NCBI RefSeq assembly: GCF_042477335.2
Contig: NC_091249.1
Location: 52,498,001 to 52,562,000 of the forward strand
Source: Ovis canadensis
Lineage: Eukaryota > Chordata > Mammalia > Artiodactyla > Bovidae
Direction of reading: 5' to 3'
DNA length: 64,000 bases
Shown here: one piece after another, positions 30,501-39,536 of the stretch
Numbering within the stretch: position 1 is the first letter of the stretch
Layout of the letters: every line of letters starts with the position of its first letter
Program-made: the position numbers and the translations under genes
Notes under the pieces: model-generated
The model's database searches: none
What the model was told of the DNA's origin: nothing
The model's input: the letters and a program-made list of their open reading frames with translations, nothing else

Positions 30501-31160
30501 CGATTTCAATTTTCTTAAATTTACTGAGGTTTGATTTGTGACCCAAAATGTGGTCTATCCTGGAGAATGTTCCATGTGCACTTGAGAAGAAGGTGTATTC
30601 TTCTGCATTTGGATGGAATGTCTTGAAGATATCAATGAGATCCATGTCATCTAATGCATCATCTAAGACTTGTGTTTCCTTATTAATTTTCTGTTTTGAT
30701 GATCTGTCCATTGATGTGAGTGGGGTGTTAAAGTCTCCTACTATTATTGTGTTACTGTCAATTTCCCTTGCTATGTCTGTTAGTGTTTGTCTTATGTATT
30801 AAGGTGCTCCTATGTTGGGTACATAGATATTTACAATTTTGTGTCTTCCTCTTGGATTGATCCCTTGATCATTATGTAGTGTCCTTCCTTATCTCTTGTA
30901 ATCTTTACTTTAAGGCCTATTTTGTCTGATATGAGGATTGCTACTCCAGCTTTATTTTGGTTCCCATTTGCATAGAATGTATTTTTCCATCCTCTCACCT
31001 TCAATCTATATGTGTCTTTAGGTCTGAAGTGGGCTTCTTGCAAACAGCATACATATGGACCTTGTTTTTGTATCCATTCAGCCAATCTGTGTCTTTTGGT
31101 TGAAGCATTTAATCCATTAACATTTAAAGTAATTATTGATATATATGTTTCTATTGCCAT
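27567..31160 (-). pseudogene. L1 ORF2 remnants (endonuclease and reverse transcriptase)
   Basis: In the minus sense from 31160 the frame reads MAIETYISIITLNVNGLNAS and then KRHRLAEWIQKQGPYVCCLQ of the APE-type endonuclease. It is followed by HPNAEEYTFFSSAHGTFSRI with the SDH block (IFSDHN) near 30450. RT parts include [14 protein letters not shown] (about 29770) and [19 protein letters not shown] (about 29210). The catalytic FADD appears as FAGD at about 29080, and BovB is inserted a few codons later. The frame resumes as [19 protein letters not shown]. Many stops and shifts; non-functional. Confidence 0.85.
27751..29071 (+). mobile_element. BovB LINE, 5' truncated, inserted in L1 ORF2
   Basis: The element occupies 27758-29064 and is flanked by ATGTACA at 27751-27757 and 29065-29071. 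It starts inside the RT region (aaggcaatgccacagaatgc) and ends with the (CTGAA)n tail. A 233-residue open frame (27943-28644) holds ICFIDYAKAFDCVDHNKLWK, GKGVRQGCTLSPCLFNLYAE and RYADDTTLMA (YADD at 28291-28302). It ends at a stop in place of the Tyr codon after FPVVM. Similar in age to 20186-21829. Confidence 0.93.
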
Positions 31161-31840
31161 TTTCTTAATTGTTTGGGGTTCATTTTGTAGATCTTTTTCC
31201 TTCTCTTGTATTTCTTGCTATATAAGCCACTTTAACATTTGTTGTAAAGCTGGTTTGGTGGTGCTGAATTCTCTTAACTTTTGCTTGTCTGAAAAGGTTT
31301 TTATATCTCTATCAATTTTGAATGAGATCCTTGTAGGGTACAATAATCTTGGTTGTAGATTTTTCCCTATCAGTACTTAAAATATGTCCTGCCATTCCCT
31401 TCTAGCCTGCAAAGTTTCTGCTGAAAGATCAGCTGTTAAGTGCATGGGGTTTCCCTTGTATGTTACTTGTTGGTTCTCCCTTGCTGCTTTTAGTATTCTT
31501 TCTTTGTGTTTAGTCTTTGTTAGTTTGATTAGTATGTGTCTTGGCATGTTTCTCCTTGTGTTTATCCTGTATGGGACTTTTTGTGTCTCTTAGATTTGAT
31601 GACTATTTCCTTTTCCATGTTGGCAAAATTTTCAACTATAATCTCTTCAAAATTTTTCTCATAATGTTGGTGCATTTGATATTGTCCCAGAGGTCTCTGA
31701 GACTATCCTCAGTTCTTTTCACTCTTTTTACTTTATTCTGCTCTTCCGAAGTTATTTCCACCATTTTATCTTCCAGCTCACTGATTCATTCTTCTGCTTC
31801 AGATATTCTACTATTGATTCCATCTGGAGTATTTTTAATT

Positions 31841-32065
31841 TCAGTAATTGTGTTGTTTGTCTCTATGTTTATTCCTTAATTCTTCTAGGTCTTTGTTAAT
31901 TGATTCTTGCATTTTCTCCATTTTGTTTTCAAGGTTTTTAATCATCTTTACTCTCATTATTCTGAATTCTTTTTCAGGTAGTTTGCCTATTTCCTCTTCA
32001 TTTATTTGGACTTCTGTTTTTCTAGTTTGTTCCTTCATTTGTGTAGTATTTCTCTGCCTTTTCAT
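31841..32065 (-). pseudogene. L1 ORF1 N-terminal remnant
   Basis: The frame MKRQRNTTQMKEQTRKTEVQ, continuing EEIGKLPEKEFRIMRVKMIK and KMEKMQESINKDLEELRNKH, is the start of ruminant L1 ORF1p, the RNA-binding coiled-coil protein. Frame is lost near 31841. The C-terminal part (DIKTFSDKQKLREFSTTKPA-like) can still be traced near 31240-31300. Confidence 0.85.
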
Positions 32066-32299
32066 TATTTTTTTTTAACTTATTGTGTTTGAGGTCTCCT
32101 TTTGTCGGGCTTCAAGGTTGAATTCTTTCTTCCTTTTGATTCCTGCCCTCCTAAGTTTGATCCAGTGGTTTGTGTAAGCTTCATATGGGGTGAGATTTGT
32201 GGTGAGTTGTTTGTTTTTCCTATGATGGGCAAGGCTAAGTGAAGTGGTAATCCTCCCTGTTGATGATTGGGTTTGTATTTTTTGTTTTGTTTGTTGTTT

Positions 32300-33706
32300 A
32301 GAGTAGGTGTCCTGCACAGGGTGCTACTGGTCTTTGGGTAATGCCAGATGTTGTATTCAAGTGGCTCCCTTTGTGTGAATTCTCAGTACTTGATACTCCC
32401 TAGGGTTAGTTCTCTGGTAGTCTAGGGTCTTGGAGTCAGTGCTTCCACTCCAAAGGCTCAGGGCTTGATCTCTTTAGGCAGTAGACAAGGTGAGAGTGGA
32501 TTTTGGTGCTGTGTTTGTTCTGTTTTGTTTTCTGTCTCAAACTTAGTATGTTTTAAATTGGATATTTCATCTTCTTGTCCAAACCAACATTTTTTTTTGT
32601 TTGTTTATTTTGGTTTTTTAGTTAGTTTTAGCATTACCTTTACCAATGTTTTTAATAGTTTTTTGGTTTTTTTTTTTAGATCAGTGTTAGTTTCACAGCA
32701 AAATGCCTCTCTAGGAGGAAGTTGTGAAAGAGGAAATGTTTCCACACATTGAGAAGTTCCCTAACTGGTGAGAATAAGGAATGGAGGGGGTTTTGGAGCC
32801 TTAGAGAAGAGCACAGAAACAAGTGTGCAGAAGGCAAAGCAGAGAGAGAGATCTGCAAAAAGTGTCGGTGCCAACCGACACTCACTACTCTGAGACACTT
32901 GTCCACTGGCTGACTGCACTGGGTGGGGACTGGATACTGAGGCTTGGGCTTTGGAGCTCAAACCCTGGGGAGTGGACTGGGGTTAGGTACATGAAGACAG
33001 CCTGAGGGAGCTAGGGTGTAGTGCACCACAACTGAGGGAGTATGGGGAGAAGCCTGGGCCTGGCTTTTTCTTGGTCTTTTGACTGAGAATGCATCCTCTG
33101 CTTCTTCATTTTGTTTGTATTTCTCTTGTCTCAGGGATACAAGGGACCATTGAGGGATACTCAAATAGGGGGTGGGCCTGCCATAGGAGCTGCTTTCTCC
33201 AGTTGCTTGCAGTGGCAGGGCATGCCAACATGTGCTTCAGGGGCAGGTGCCAGTCATGGCTGCCATCTTAGCTTCAGAGGTGGATGTGGATCACTGCCAG
33301 TGCCACTACCAAGGCACCTATGAGTGTTGCAGGCCACTGCCCCACCTTCCTGGGAGACAACACATCCTGTCACTGCTGCCAAGGGCCCTGGAACCTGGTG
33401 CCAACCACATGTGTGATCTGCCACTGCTACCACTGCTGCTGCAGAGCGACCCATGCCTGAGAGCCAGCCTCAGCCCCTGCTCTTCCTGGGAACCTGCACA
33501 AGCTGTATGCCTTCATACCTGCATGCCCCCTATTGAGGGGATATCAGCCAGCACATGCTGAGGCAAGACACAGCAAGCATCCAAACCAAAAACAGCCCTC
33601 ATGCCAAAAAAATATTAAACCCACACCAGCCACACAAGGATGCTCTCGCTTATAAATAGCCCTCCAAGACTGCAGTAAATAGTTGTTTCTCATAAACTCA
33701 CATAAT
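32300..33706. other. Unassigned, probably L1 5'-region sequence between opposing L1 parts
   Basis: No protein domain or RNA gene. The right half is moderately GC-rich, and L1 sequence in opposite orientation lies on the two sides. I infer L1 5' UTR material from one or two copies but cannot place the boundary. Confidence 0.4.
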
Positions 33707-33765
33707 AAGAGAAATACAAACAAAATGAAGAAGCAGAGGGTGCACTTTCAGTCAAAAGACCAAGA
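33069..33765. repeat. 59-bp inverted repeat of L1 sequence with about 580-bp spacer
   Basis: Bases 33069-33127 (minus sense) and 33707-33765 (plus sense) both read AAGAGAAATACAAACAAAAT and on to ...CAAAAGACCAAGA, with about three mismatches. Sequence outside the arms differs. The arms belong to the start of an L1 ORF1 region. Confidence 0.8.
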
Positions 33766-34425
33766 ATATTCCCTTGAGCAATGAAACAGAACTCTTCAGT
33801 CTAACAAACACTGAGTCCTAAAGAGAGGTAATGAAAATACTGAAGGAATTAAGAAAGGCTATTGAAGAAAATACAGATTACTGTAAAAAAGGAACTACAA
33901 ACTGTAAGAGGGAGCCAAAAAAATTATAAAATTCATTTTCCAAGATGAAAACTGAGCTCAAGGCAATGAATGGTAGAATGAACAATGCAGAAGAAAGGAT
34001 AAGTGACCTGGAAGATAGACTAATGGAAATTACCTAATCAGAGAAGCAGAGAACCAAATTTTGAAAAAGAAAAAAATGAAAGCAATGTAAGAGACCTATG
34101 GGATAATATAAAGCAAGCCAATCTAAGCATAATAGGAATTCCAAGAGGAGAAGAAAGAGAAAAGGGGATTGAAAATATATTTAAAGAATTTATGAATAAG
34201 AGTTTCCCAGACCTAAAGAAGGAAAATGTTCAGATACAGGAAGCACATAGGGTCCCAAACAAGATGAACCCAAAAAGACTTACACCAGGATGCGTTATGT
34301 GTAATAAAAGTAACTAACTATTAAAGAAAGAATTCTAAAGGGAGCAAGAGAAAGTTAAAGAGTTAATTACAAGGGAACCCCTGTAAGACTATCAGCTGAT
34401 TTCTCTACGAAACACTACAGGCCAG
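33707..34425 (+). mobile_element. L1 ORF1 fragment, plus orientation, older subtype
   Basis: Broken frames resemble L1 ORF1p of an older artiodactyl L1: blocks like MKILKELRKAIEENTDYCKK, MKTELKAMNGRMNNAEERIS and NVQIQEAHRVPNKMNPKRLT. Several stops interrupt it. It faces the minus-strand L1 to its left and is cut off on the right by BovB at 34428. Confidence 0.8.
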
Positions 34426-34427
34426 AG

Positions 34428-35526
34428 TTCAGTTCAGTCACTTAGTCATGTCTGACTCTGCGACTCCATGAACACCAAGCCTCCCTGTCCGTCACCAACT
34501 CCCAGAGTTCCCTCAAACTCATGTCCATTGAGTCGGTGATGCCATCCAACCATCTCATCCTCTGTAGTCCCCTTCTCTTCTTGCCCTCAATCTCTCCCAG
34601 CATCAAAGTCTTTTCAAATGAATCAGCTCTTCGCATCAGGTGGCCAAAGTATTGGAATTTCAGCATCAACATCAGTCCTTCCAATGAACACCCAGGACTG
34701 ATCTCCTTTAGAATGGACTGGTTGGATCTCCTGGCAGTCCAAAGGACTCTCAAGAGTCTTCTCCAACACAACACTTCAAAAGCATCAATTCTTCAGCACT
34801 CAGCTTTCTTTACAGTCCAACTCTCACATCCATATGTGACCACTGGAAAAACCATAGCCTTGACTAGATGGACCTTTGTTGGCAAAGTAATGTCTCTGCT
34901 TTTGAATATGCTGTCTAGGTTGGTCGTAACTTCCAAGGAGTAAGCATCTTTTAATTTCATGGCTGCAATCACCATCTGCAGTGATTTTGGAGCCCACAAA
35001 AATAAAGTCTGACACTGTTTCCACTGTTTCCCCATCTATTTCCCATGAAGTGATGGGACCAGATGCTGTGATCTTAGTTTTCTGAATGTTGAGTTTTAAG
35101 CCAACTTTTTCACTCTCCTCTTTCACTTTCCTCAAGAAGCTCTTTAGTTCTTCTTCACTTTCTGCCATAAGGGTGGTGTCATCTGCATATCTGAGGTTAT
35201 TGATATTTCTCCCAGCAATCTTGATTTCAGCTTGTGCTTCATCCAACCCAGCATTTCTCATGATGTACTCTGCATATAATTTAAATAACAGGGTGATGAT
35301 ATATAGCCTTGACATACTCCTATTTGGAACCAGTCTGTTGTTCCATGTCCAGTTCTAACAGTTGCTTCTTGACCTGCATACAGATTTCTCAAGAGGCTGG
35401 TCAGGTGGTCTGATATTCCCATCTCTCTCAGAATTTTCCACAGTTTATTGTGATCCACACAGTCAAAAGCTTTGGCATAGTCAATAAAACAGAAATAGAT
35501 GTTTTTCTGGAACTCTCTTGCTTTTT
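34428..35526 (-). mobile_element. BovB LINE 3' part, minus orientation
   Basis: The reverse complement goes from RT motif A ('caaaagcttttgactgtgtg'-like) through a RYADDTTLMA block (here after NNL, near 35190) to the 3' end at the left (ttcagttcagtcacttagtc). Frames are broken. It is 5' truncated inside RT. Confidence 0.92.
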
Positions 35527-35859
35527 TGATTCAGAATGGCTCCCAAGCATGGTATTGCAATGATATCTACTGTTCCTAAGTGCAGGAAGGCCATGATGTG
35601 TTTAATGGAGAAAATAATCTTTGTTCAGGCACCTGGTACAGTGCTATTTGCTATCAGTTCAATGTTAATGAATTTACTAAAGTAAGGTATCTTTAAACAG
35701 AAACACACATACAACAAGGTATGTATTGATTGGTTGACCAATAACAGTGTGAGCAGAGGTTCACAGGAACCTATTTCTCCTAATAGCAGTGGTTCAGTAT
35801 TCACTGATTAAGTGTTTATCATGACTTCATTGAATATAACTACCTGACATAGAGAGAAT
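35527..35859 (+). repeat. Old repeat, possibly a Tigger-like DNA transposon (tentative)
   Basis: Wording such as 'ggcaatgatatctactgttc'-like text and 'ggttcacaggaacctatttc' is reminiscent of a common mammalian DNA-transposon remnant. I cannot name it with certainty. Confidence 0.3.
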
Positions 35860-35950
35860 TAATTGTATTATTATCCCTAGATAATAAAGCTGAGGTGCAG
35901 AGATATAAGCAATGAGCCTAGCTTGGGATCACATAGCTAGTAACTAGTAT
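35860..35950 (+). repeat. MIR-type SINE remnant
   Basis: 'tattattatccctagataat', 'aagctgaggtgcagagatat' and 'gatcacatagctagtaac' fit the MIR core. Confidence 0.6.
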
Positions 35951-36456
35951 AGCTGATATAAGAACTTGGGGCAGTCTGGCTCCAGAACCTGTACTCTTCC
36001 CCACCACACCATCCTGCCTCTTGTACAGTGAGAATATCCTGGGTGTCAGTCTTCCTTGAAGGTCAGTGTTGGAAGTAGAAAACAGGATGCCCTGGAAAAC
36101 CAACTCTTCTCGGCATCCCAGCCTCTTAAGAGATAATGGTATTCTGGGTTGTTAAGTCAAACCTGTAATGTCTCAGTGTCCTTGGGAAACAGGGTAGTAG
36201 TGTTTCTTTGTACCATCTGAGTGTCCTGGGATTATCAGGCTGCTTTGGATGGCTAATCTGAGTTCCCTTATAAGATTAGGGTCTCTTGAGGCAGCAAGAG
36301 TATGGGAATTCAGTGTCTGCTTGTGGGACCAAGTTGGCTACAAGAGACTTGGGAGGTTCATCTGCCATGGGGCTCAGGTTCCTCCAGGAGGTCTTAGTAT
36401 ATTCTGGGGTTGAGGGAGAAGTTTCACATCTTGGACACTGCTTCTTGACTCTTATG

Positions 36457-37628
36457 TTGTTATGAGTTGAATGTTTGTGTCTCCTCTCAGTTCAGCTCAG
36501 TTCAGTTGCTCAGTTGTGTCTGACTCTTTGCAGCCACATGGACTCCCTGTCCATCACCAACTCCTGGAGTTCACTTAAACTCATGTTCATTAAGTCAGTA
36601 ATGCCACCCAACCATCTCATTCTCTGTTGTCCCCTTCTCCTCCCACCTTCAGTCTTTCCCAGCATCAGGGTCTTCCCATCAGTCAGTTCTTCACATCAGG
36701 TGGCCAAAATATTGGAGTTTCAGCTTCAGCATCAGTCCTTCCAATGAATATTCAGGACTGATTTCTTTTAGGATGGACTGGTTGGATCTCCTTGCAGTCC
36801 AAGGGACTCTCAAGAGTCTTCTCCAACATCATAGTTCCAAAGTATCAGTTCTTTGGTGCTCAGCTTTCTTTATAGTCCAATTCTCACTTCCATACATGAC
36901 CACTGGAAAAACCATAGCTTTGACTATACAGACCTTTGTTGGCAGAGTAATGTCTCTGCTTTTTAATATGCTATCTAGGTTGGTCATAACTTTTCTTCCA
37001 AGGAGCAAGCCTCTTTTAATTTCATCGCTACAGTCACCATCAGCAGTAATTTTGGAGCCCCCCAAATAAAGTCTCTCACTGTTTCCAGTCCCCACCCCCC
37101 ATCTATTTGCCATGAAGTAATGGGACCAGATGCCATGATCTTAGTTTTCTGAATGTTGAGTTTTAAGTCAACATTTTCACTCTCCTCTTTCACTTTCATC
37201 AAGAGGCTCTTTAGTTGTTCTTCACTTTCTGCCATAAAGGTGGTATCATCTGCATATCTAAGGTTATTGATATTTCTCCCAGCAATCAGCTCATATATTA
37301 AAGCCCTAAACCCAATATGATGCAATGATATTTGGAGGTGAGCCTATGGGAGGTGATCAGCGTTGAGAGAGATCATGAGGGTGAGACCACAAGATCAGAT
37401 TAGTATCTTTATAAGAAGAAGAATAGAGACCAGGACTGAGTTTTCCATCTTGTGAAGGTACAGAAGTTGGCTGTCTGCAATCCAGGAAAAGGGCTCTCAA
37501 GACCTGAATCAGCTAGCAACTTAGTCTTGGATTTCTCAGACTCTGGAAATGTGAGAAATGGAAATCTATTGTTTTAACCACCCATCCTTTGGTGTTTTGT
37601 TATGGCAGCCAGAGCTAATGAAGACAAG
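36457..37628 (+). mobile_element. MLT1-type solo LTR split by BovB
   Basis: The left part 36457-36481 (tgttgttatgagttgaatg) and right part 37289-37628 join to an MLT1-like LTR. The right part ends with 'ttttgttatggcagccagag', the MLT1 3' hallmark, and carries 'ggaggtgagcctatgggagg'. BovB 36482-37288 lies between. Confidence 0.82.
36482..37288 (-). mobile_element. BovB 3' fragment inserted in the MLT1 LTR
   Basis: The reverse complement runs from the RT motif C region (RYADDTTFMA near 37250) to the 3' end at the left (cagttcagctcagttcagtt). 5' truncated and frame-broken. Confidence 0.92.
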
Positions 37629-38351
37629 TGTACAGTCAGTTCTCCTGGGGATCTTGTTACAGTGAAGATTCTGATTCAGTAGGACTCAAGTGGGGTTCCC
37701 AAATTTGCATTTCTAACAAGCTTTCATGTGTTGCTTATTATTCTGATCCATGGATCATATTGTAATCTTAAGAATCCTAAAAGATTACCATGTTTTCTGA
37801 ATTGAATTTTATTTTTAAAGATATGCTTGAAGGATTAGCATGACCTTGGGGATCCTATGGGTACAGTGTGTTCCAAGACTAATAAGGTATTCTCATGGAT
37901 TCAGTCTATATTGAGATTTCAAAACTTCATTGCGGGTGACAGGGATTATCTCCTAGTAGAGGTGAAATGTTCTACGTTTCAGTGTGTCCTAGAGGACCCT
38001 AGAGTCCTAGGATACTGGGTTGTCTTTAAAGGGTCAGAATGTCCTAGGGATGTCAGAATGTATTTCCTGGAGCTAAGTAATCTCAAGAAGCAGACTATTG
38101 TAGGTGTCAGGGTGTCCTGACTGCTCAGGGAGGCTGGGTGTGTCAAGGTTTCCTTGAAGAATCACATGTCAGTCTTCTGCAGAGTTTTGGGGTCTGGGAG
38201 AATCAGGATGTACCTGGAATTCAGATGTTCTTCAGGGTCAGGGTACTCTTAAGTTCTGCACAACCTTGGAAGTTCAGGGAGTCCTGGGGGGTTCTGGGTG
38301 AATAAGGAGGTGACATTTGGGAAAGGAAAGCAGAGAATATTTGAGAACAAT

Positions 38352-38554
38352 GGTCTTTGATGCTGGGATGGATTTGGGGCAGGAGAAGAAGGGGACGACA
38401 GAGGATGAGATGGCTGAATGGCATCACTGACTTGATGGACGTGAGTCTGAGTGAACTCCGGGAGTTGGTGATGGACAGGGAGGCCTGGCGTGCTGCAATT
38501 CATGGGGTCGCAAAGAGTCGGACACGACTGAGCAACTGAACTGAACTGAACTGA
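38352..38554 (+). mobile_element. Short BovB 3' end
   Basis: The last 200 bases of BovB, from 'tgatgctgggatggatttgg' to the (CTGAA)n tail. Little diverged. About 870 bp upstream of the PROP1 ATG. Confidence 0.92.
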
Positions 38555-38699
38555 TGGTTTGCCAGAAGACTCATCCTATGCTTTATGTTGTTCTGAAGGG
38601 GTGTCCAGAGTATTCTGAGAATCAACATATCTCGGAGGGATCAGAATGTACTTGTGTCTTTTAGCTTTTTAGTTTCCTAGAAAGAAGTCTTTAGGAATC

Positions 38700-39427
38700 A
38701 CCTGTATAATGAGATACCAGGCAGGCCCTACTCCTGGCCCCCATTTGTACCTCCTCTCCCTTCTCATGATGGGGTTCTGAGGAGGGGTCTCAGGCAGAAT
38801 GCATTTTCTCCTCCTTCCCCTGTCTGCTCCCAGGAGGGGATTTAAAAGGACAAAAGAATTTGGCCTTCTGGGAATATGAGCTCTTGGCCCCAGTCCCTGG
38901 ACCCTCCAACAGAGCACCTTCTCTCATCCGGCTTGTGATCCTCCCTTGATGATGGGGGCTCTGGTGACCAGGCAGTGATTGGATGGGCCCACAGGGGTGA
39001 GGAGGAGGTCACTCCTCCAAGGCTCAGGGAGAAAAAAGGTAGTGTGGGATTGCAAGCTGGGAAAGTAGGCAGCTGAGAGCAACGGGAGAGAACGGCATCC
39101 CAGAGAGAAGGAGTAGGGAGAGAAAAATGGAGACTAAAACAGAGGAAAAAGAGTGAGGGCAAGACAGACAGAAGGAGAGCATACTTAAGCAAGGGAATGG
39201 AAAATTAGAGACCAAAGTTAGAAAAAAGGAGAGAGGGAGAAAGGCAGAGATATCTATCTGTATCTATACATATATTTACCTAAGGACAGAGATTCAGAGA
39301 GAGGCACAAACAGAGGGAGAACAGTCAAGATACCAGGCACAGAGGGGAACAGAAACTTAGAAAGACTGATCCAGAATCAGAGACTTAGGACCCGGGACTG
39401 GACTGTCTTTGGTCTCTTTTGTGAGCC
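38700..39427 (+). promoter_or_regulatory. PROP1 upstream region, candidate promoter and 5' UTR
   Basis: Unique sequence without recognised recent repeats lies directly before the PROP1 start codon. A TATA-like TTTAAAAG sits at 38841-38848, and a purine-rich tract runs from about 39030 to 39380. No CpG island is present, as expected for a tissue-restricted gene. The transcription start cannot be fixed from sequence. Confidence 0.45.
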
Positions 39428-39536
39428 ATGGACACAGAAGGGAGAAGTGAACAGGCTAAGCAAGCGAAGGAGCAAGTTTGCAGCAGCCTGTGGCCCGAGG
39501 GCTACCCAGCCGCTGAGACTGTGACCTCCTCGGTGG
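39428..39536 (+). CDS. PROP1: PROP1 coding exon 1
   Basis: The ATG at 39428 begins [20 protein letters not shown] and continues [16 protein letters not shown]. The donor is TGG|GTGAGTG, so 109 coding bases end in phase 1. The first G of the next codon is completed by AC at the exon 2 start to give Asp37. The start is chosen because it yields the same 109-base first coding exon as human, and no other in-frame ATG lies before the donor. Confidence 0.93.

Larger units (their letters stand above)
25215..32700 (-). mobile_element. Long ruminant L1 LINE, minus orientation, interrupted by four later insertions
   Basis: The 3' end with its A-run (seen as T-run) is at about 25215-25240, followed in the minus sense by the ruminant L1 3' UTR, ORF2, ORF1 and part of the 5' UTR. 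Insertions inside are Bov-A2 26010-26303, a 35-bp Bov-A stub 26822-26856, Bov-tA 27364-27560 and BovB 27751-29071. Removing them leaves about 5.7 kb over this span, or more if the 5' region to 33.1 kb is counted. That is near full length. Both ORFs are broken by stops and frameshifts, so it is inactive. Confidence 0.88.
36040..38700. repeat. Decayed minisatellite-like tract upstream of PROP1 (tentative)
   Basis: Outside the MLT1 and BovB insertions, variants of a short phrase recur: 'gtgtcagtcttccttgaagg', 'gtcagaatgtcctagggatg', 'gtgtcagggtgtcctgactg', 'gtcagggtactcttaag' and 'atcagaatgtacttgtgtc'. The spacing is irregular, roughly 25-60 bases. It looks like a heavily diverged tandem array but has no regular period. 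Confidence 0.4.

Noticed and set aside
31012-31879. Cys/Phe-rich plus frames that look like membrane proteins
   Set aside because: Antisense of L1 ORF1/ORF2; the minus frame has the conserved endonuclease and ORF1p residues.
33232-33561. Plus frame of 109 residues in a GC-richer stretch
   Set aside because: It lies between opposing L1 parts, has no domain and no splice context; most likely L1 5' UTR.
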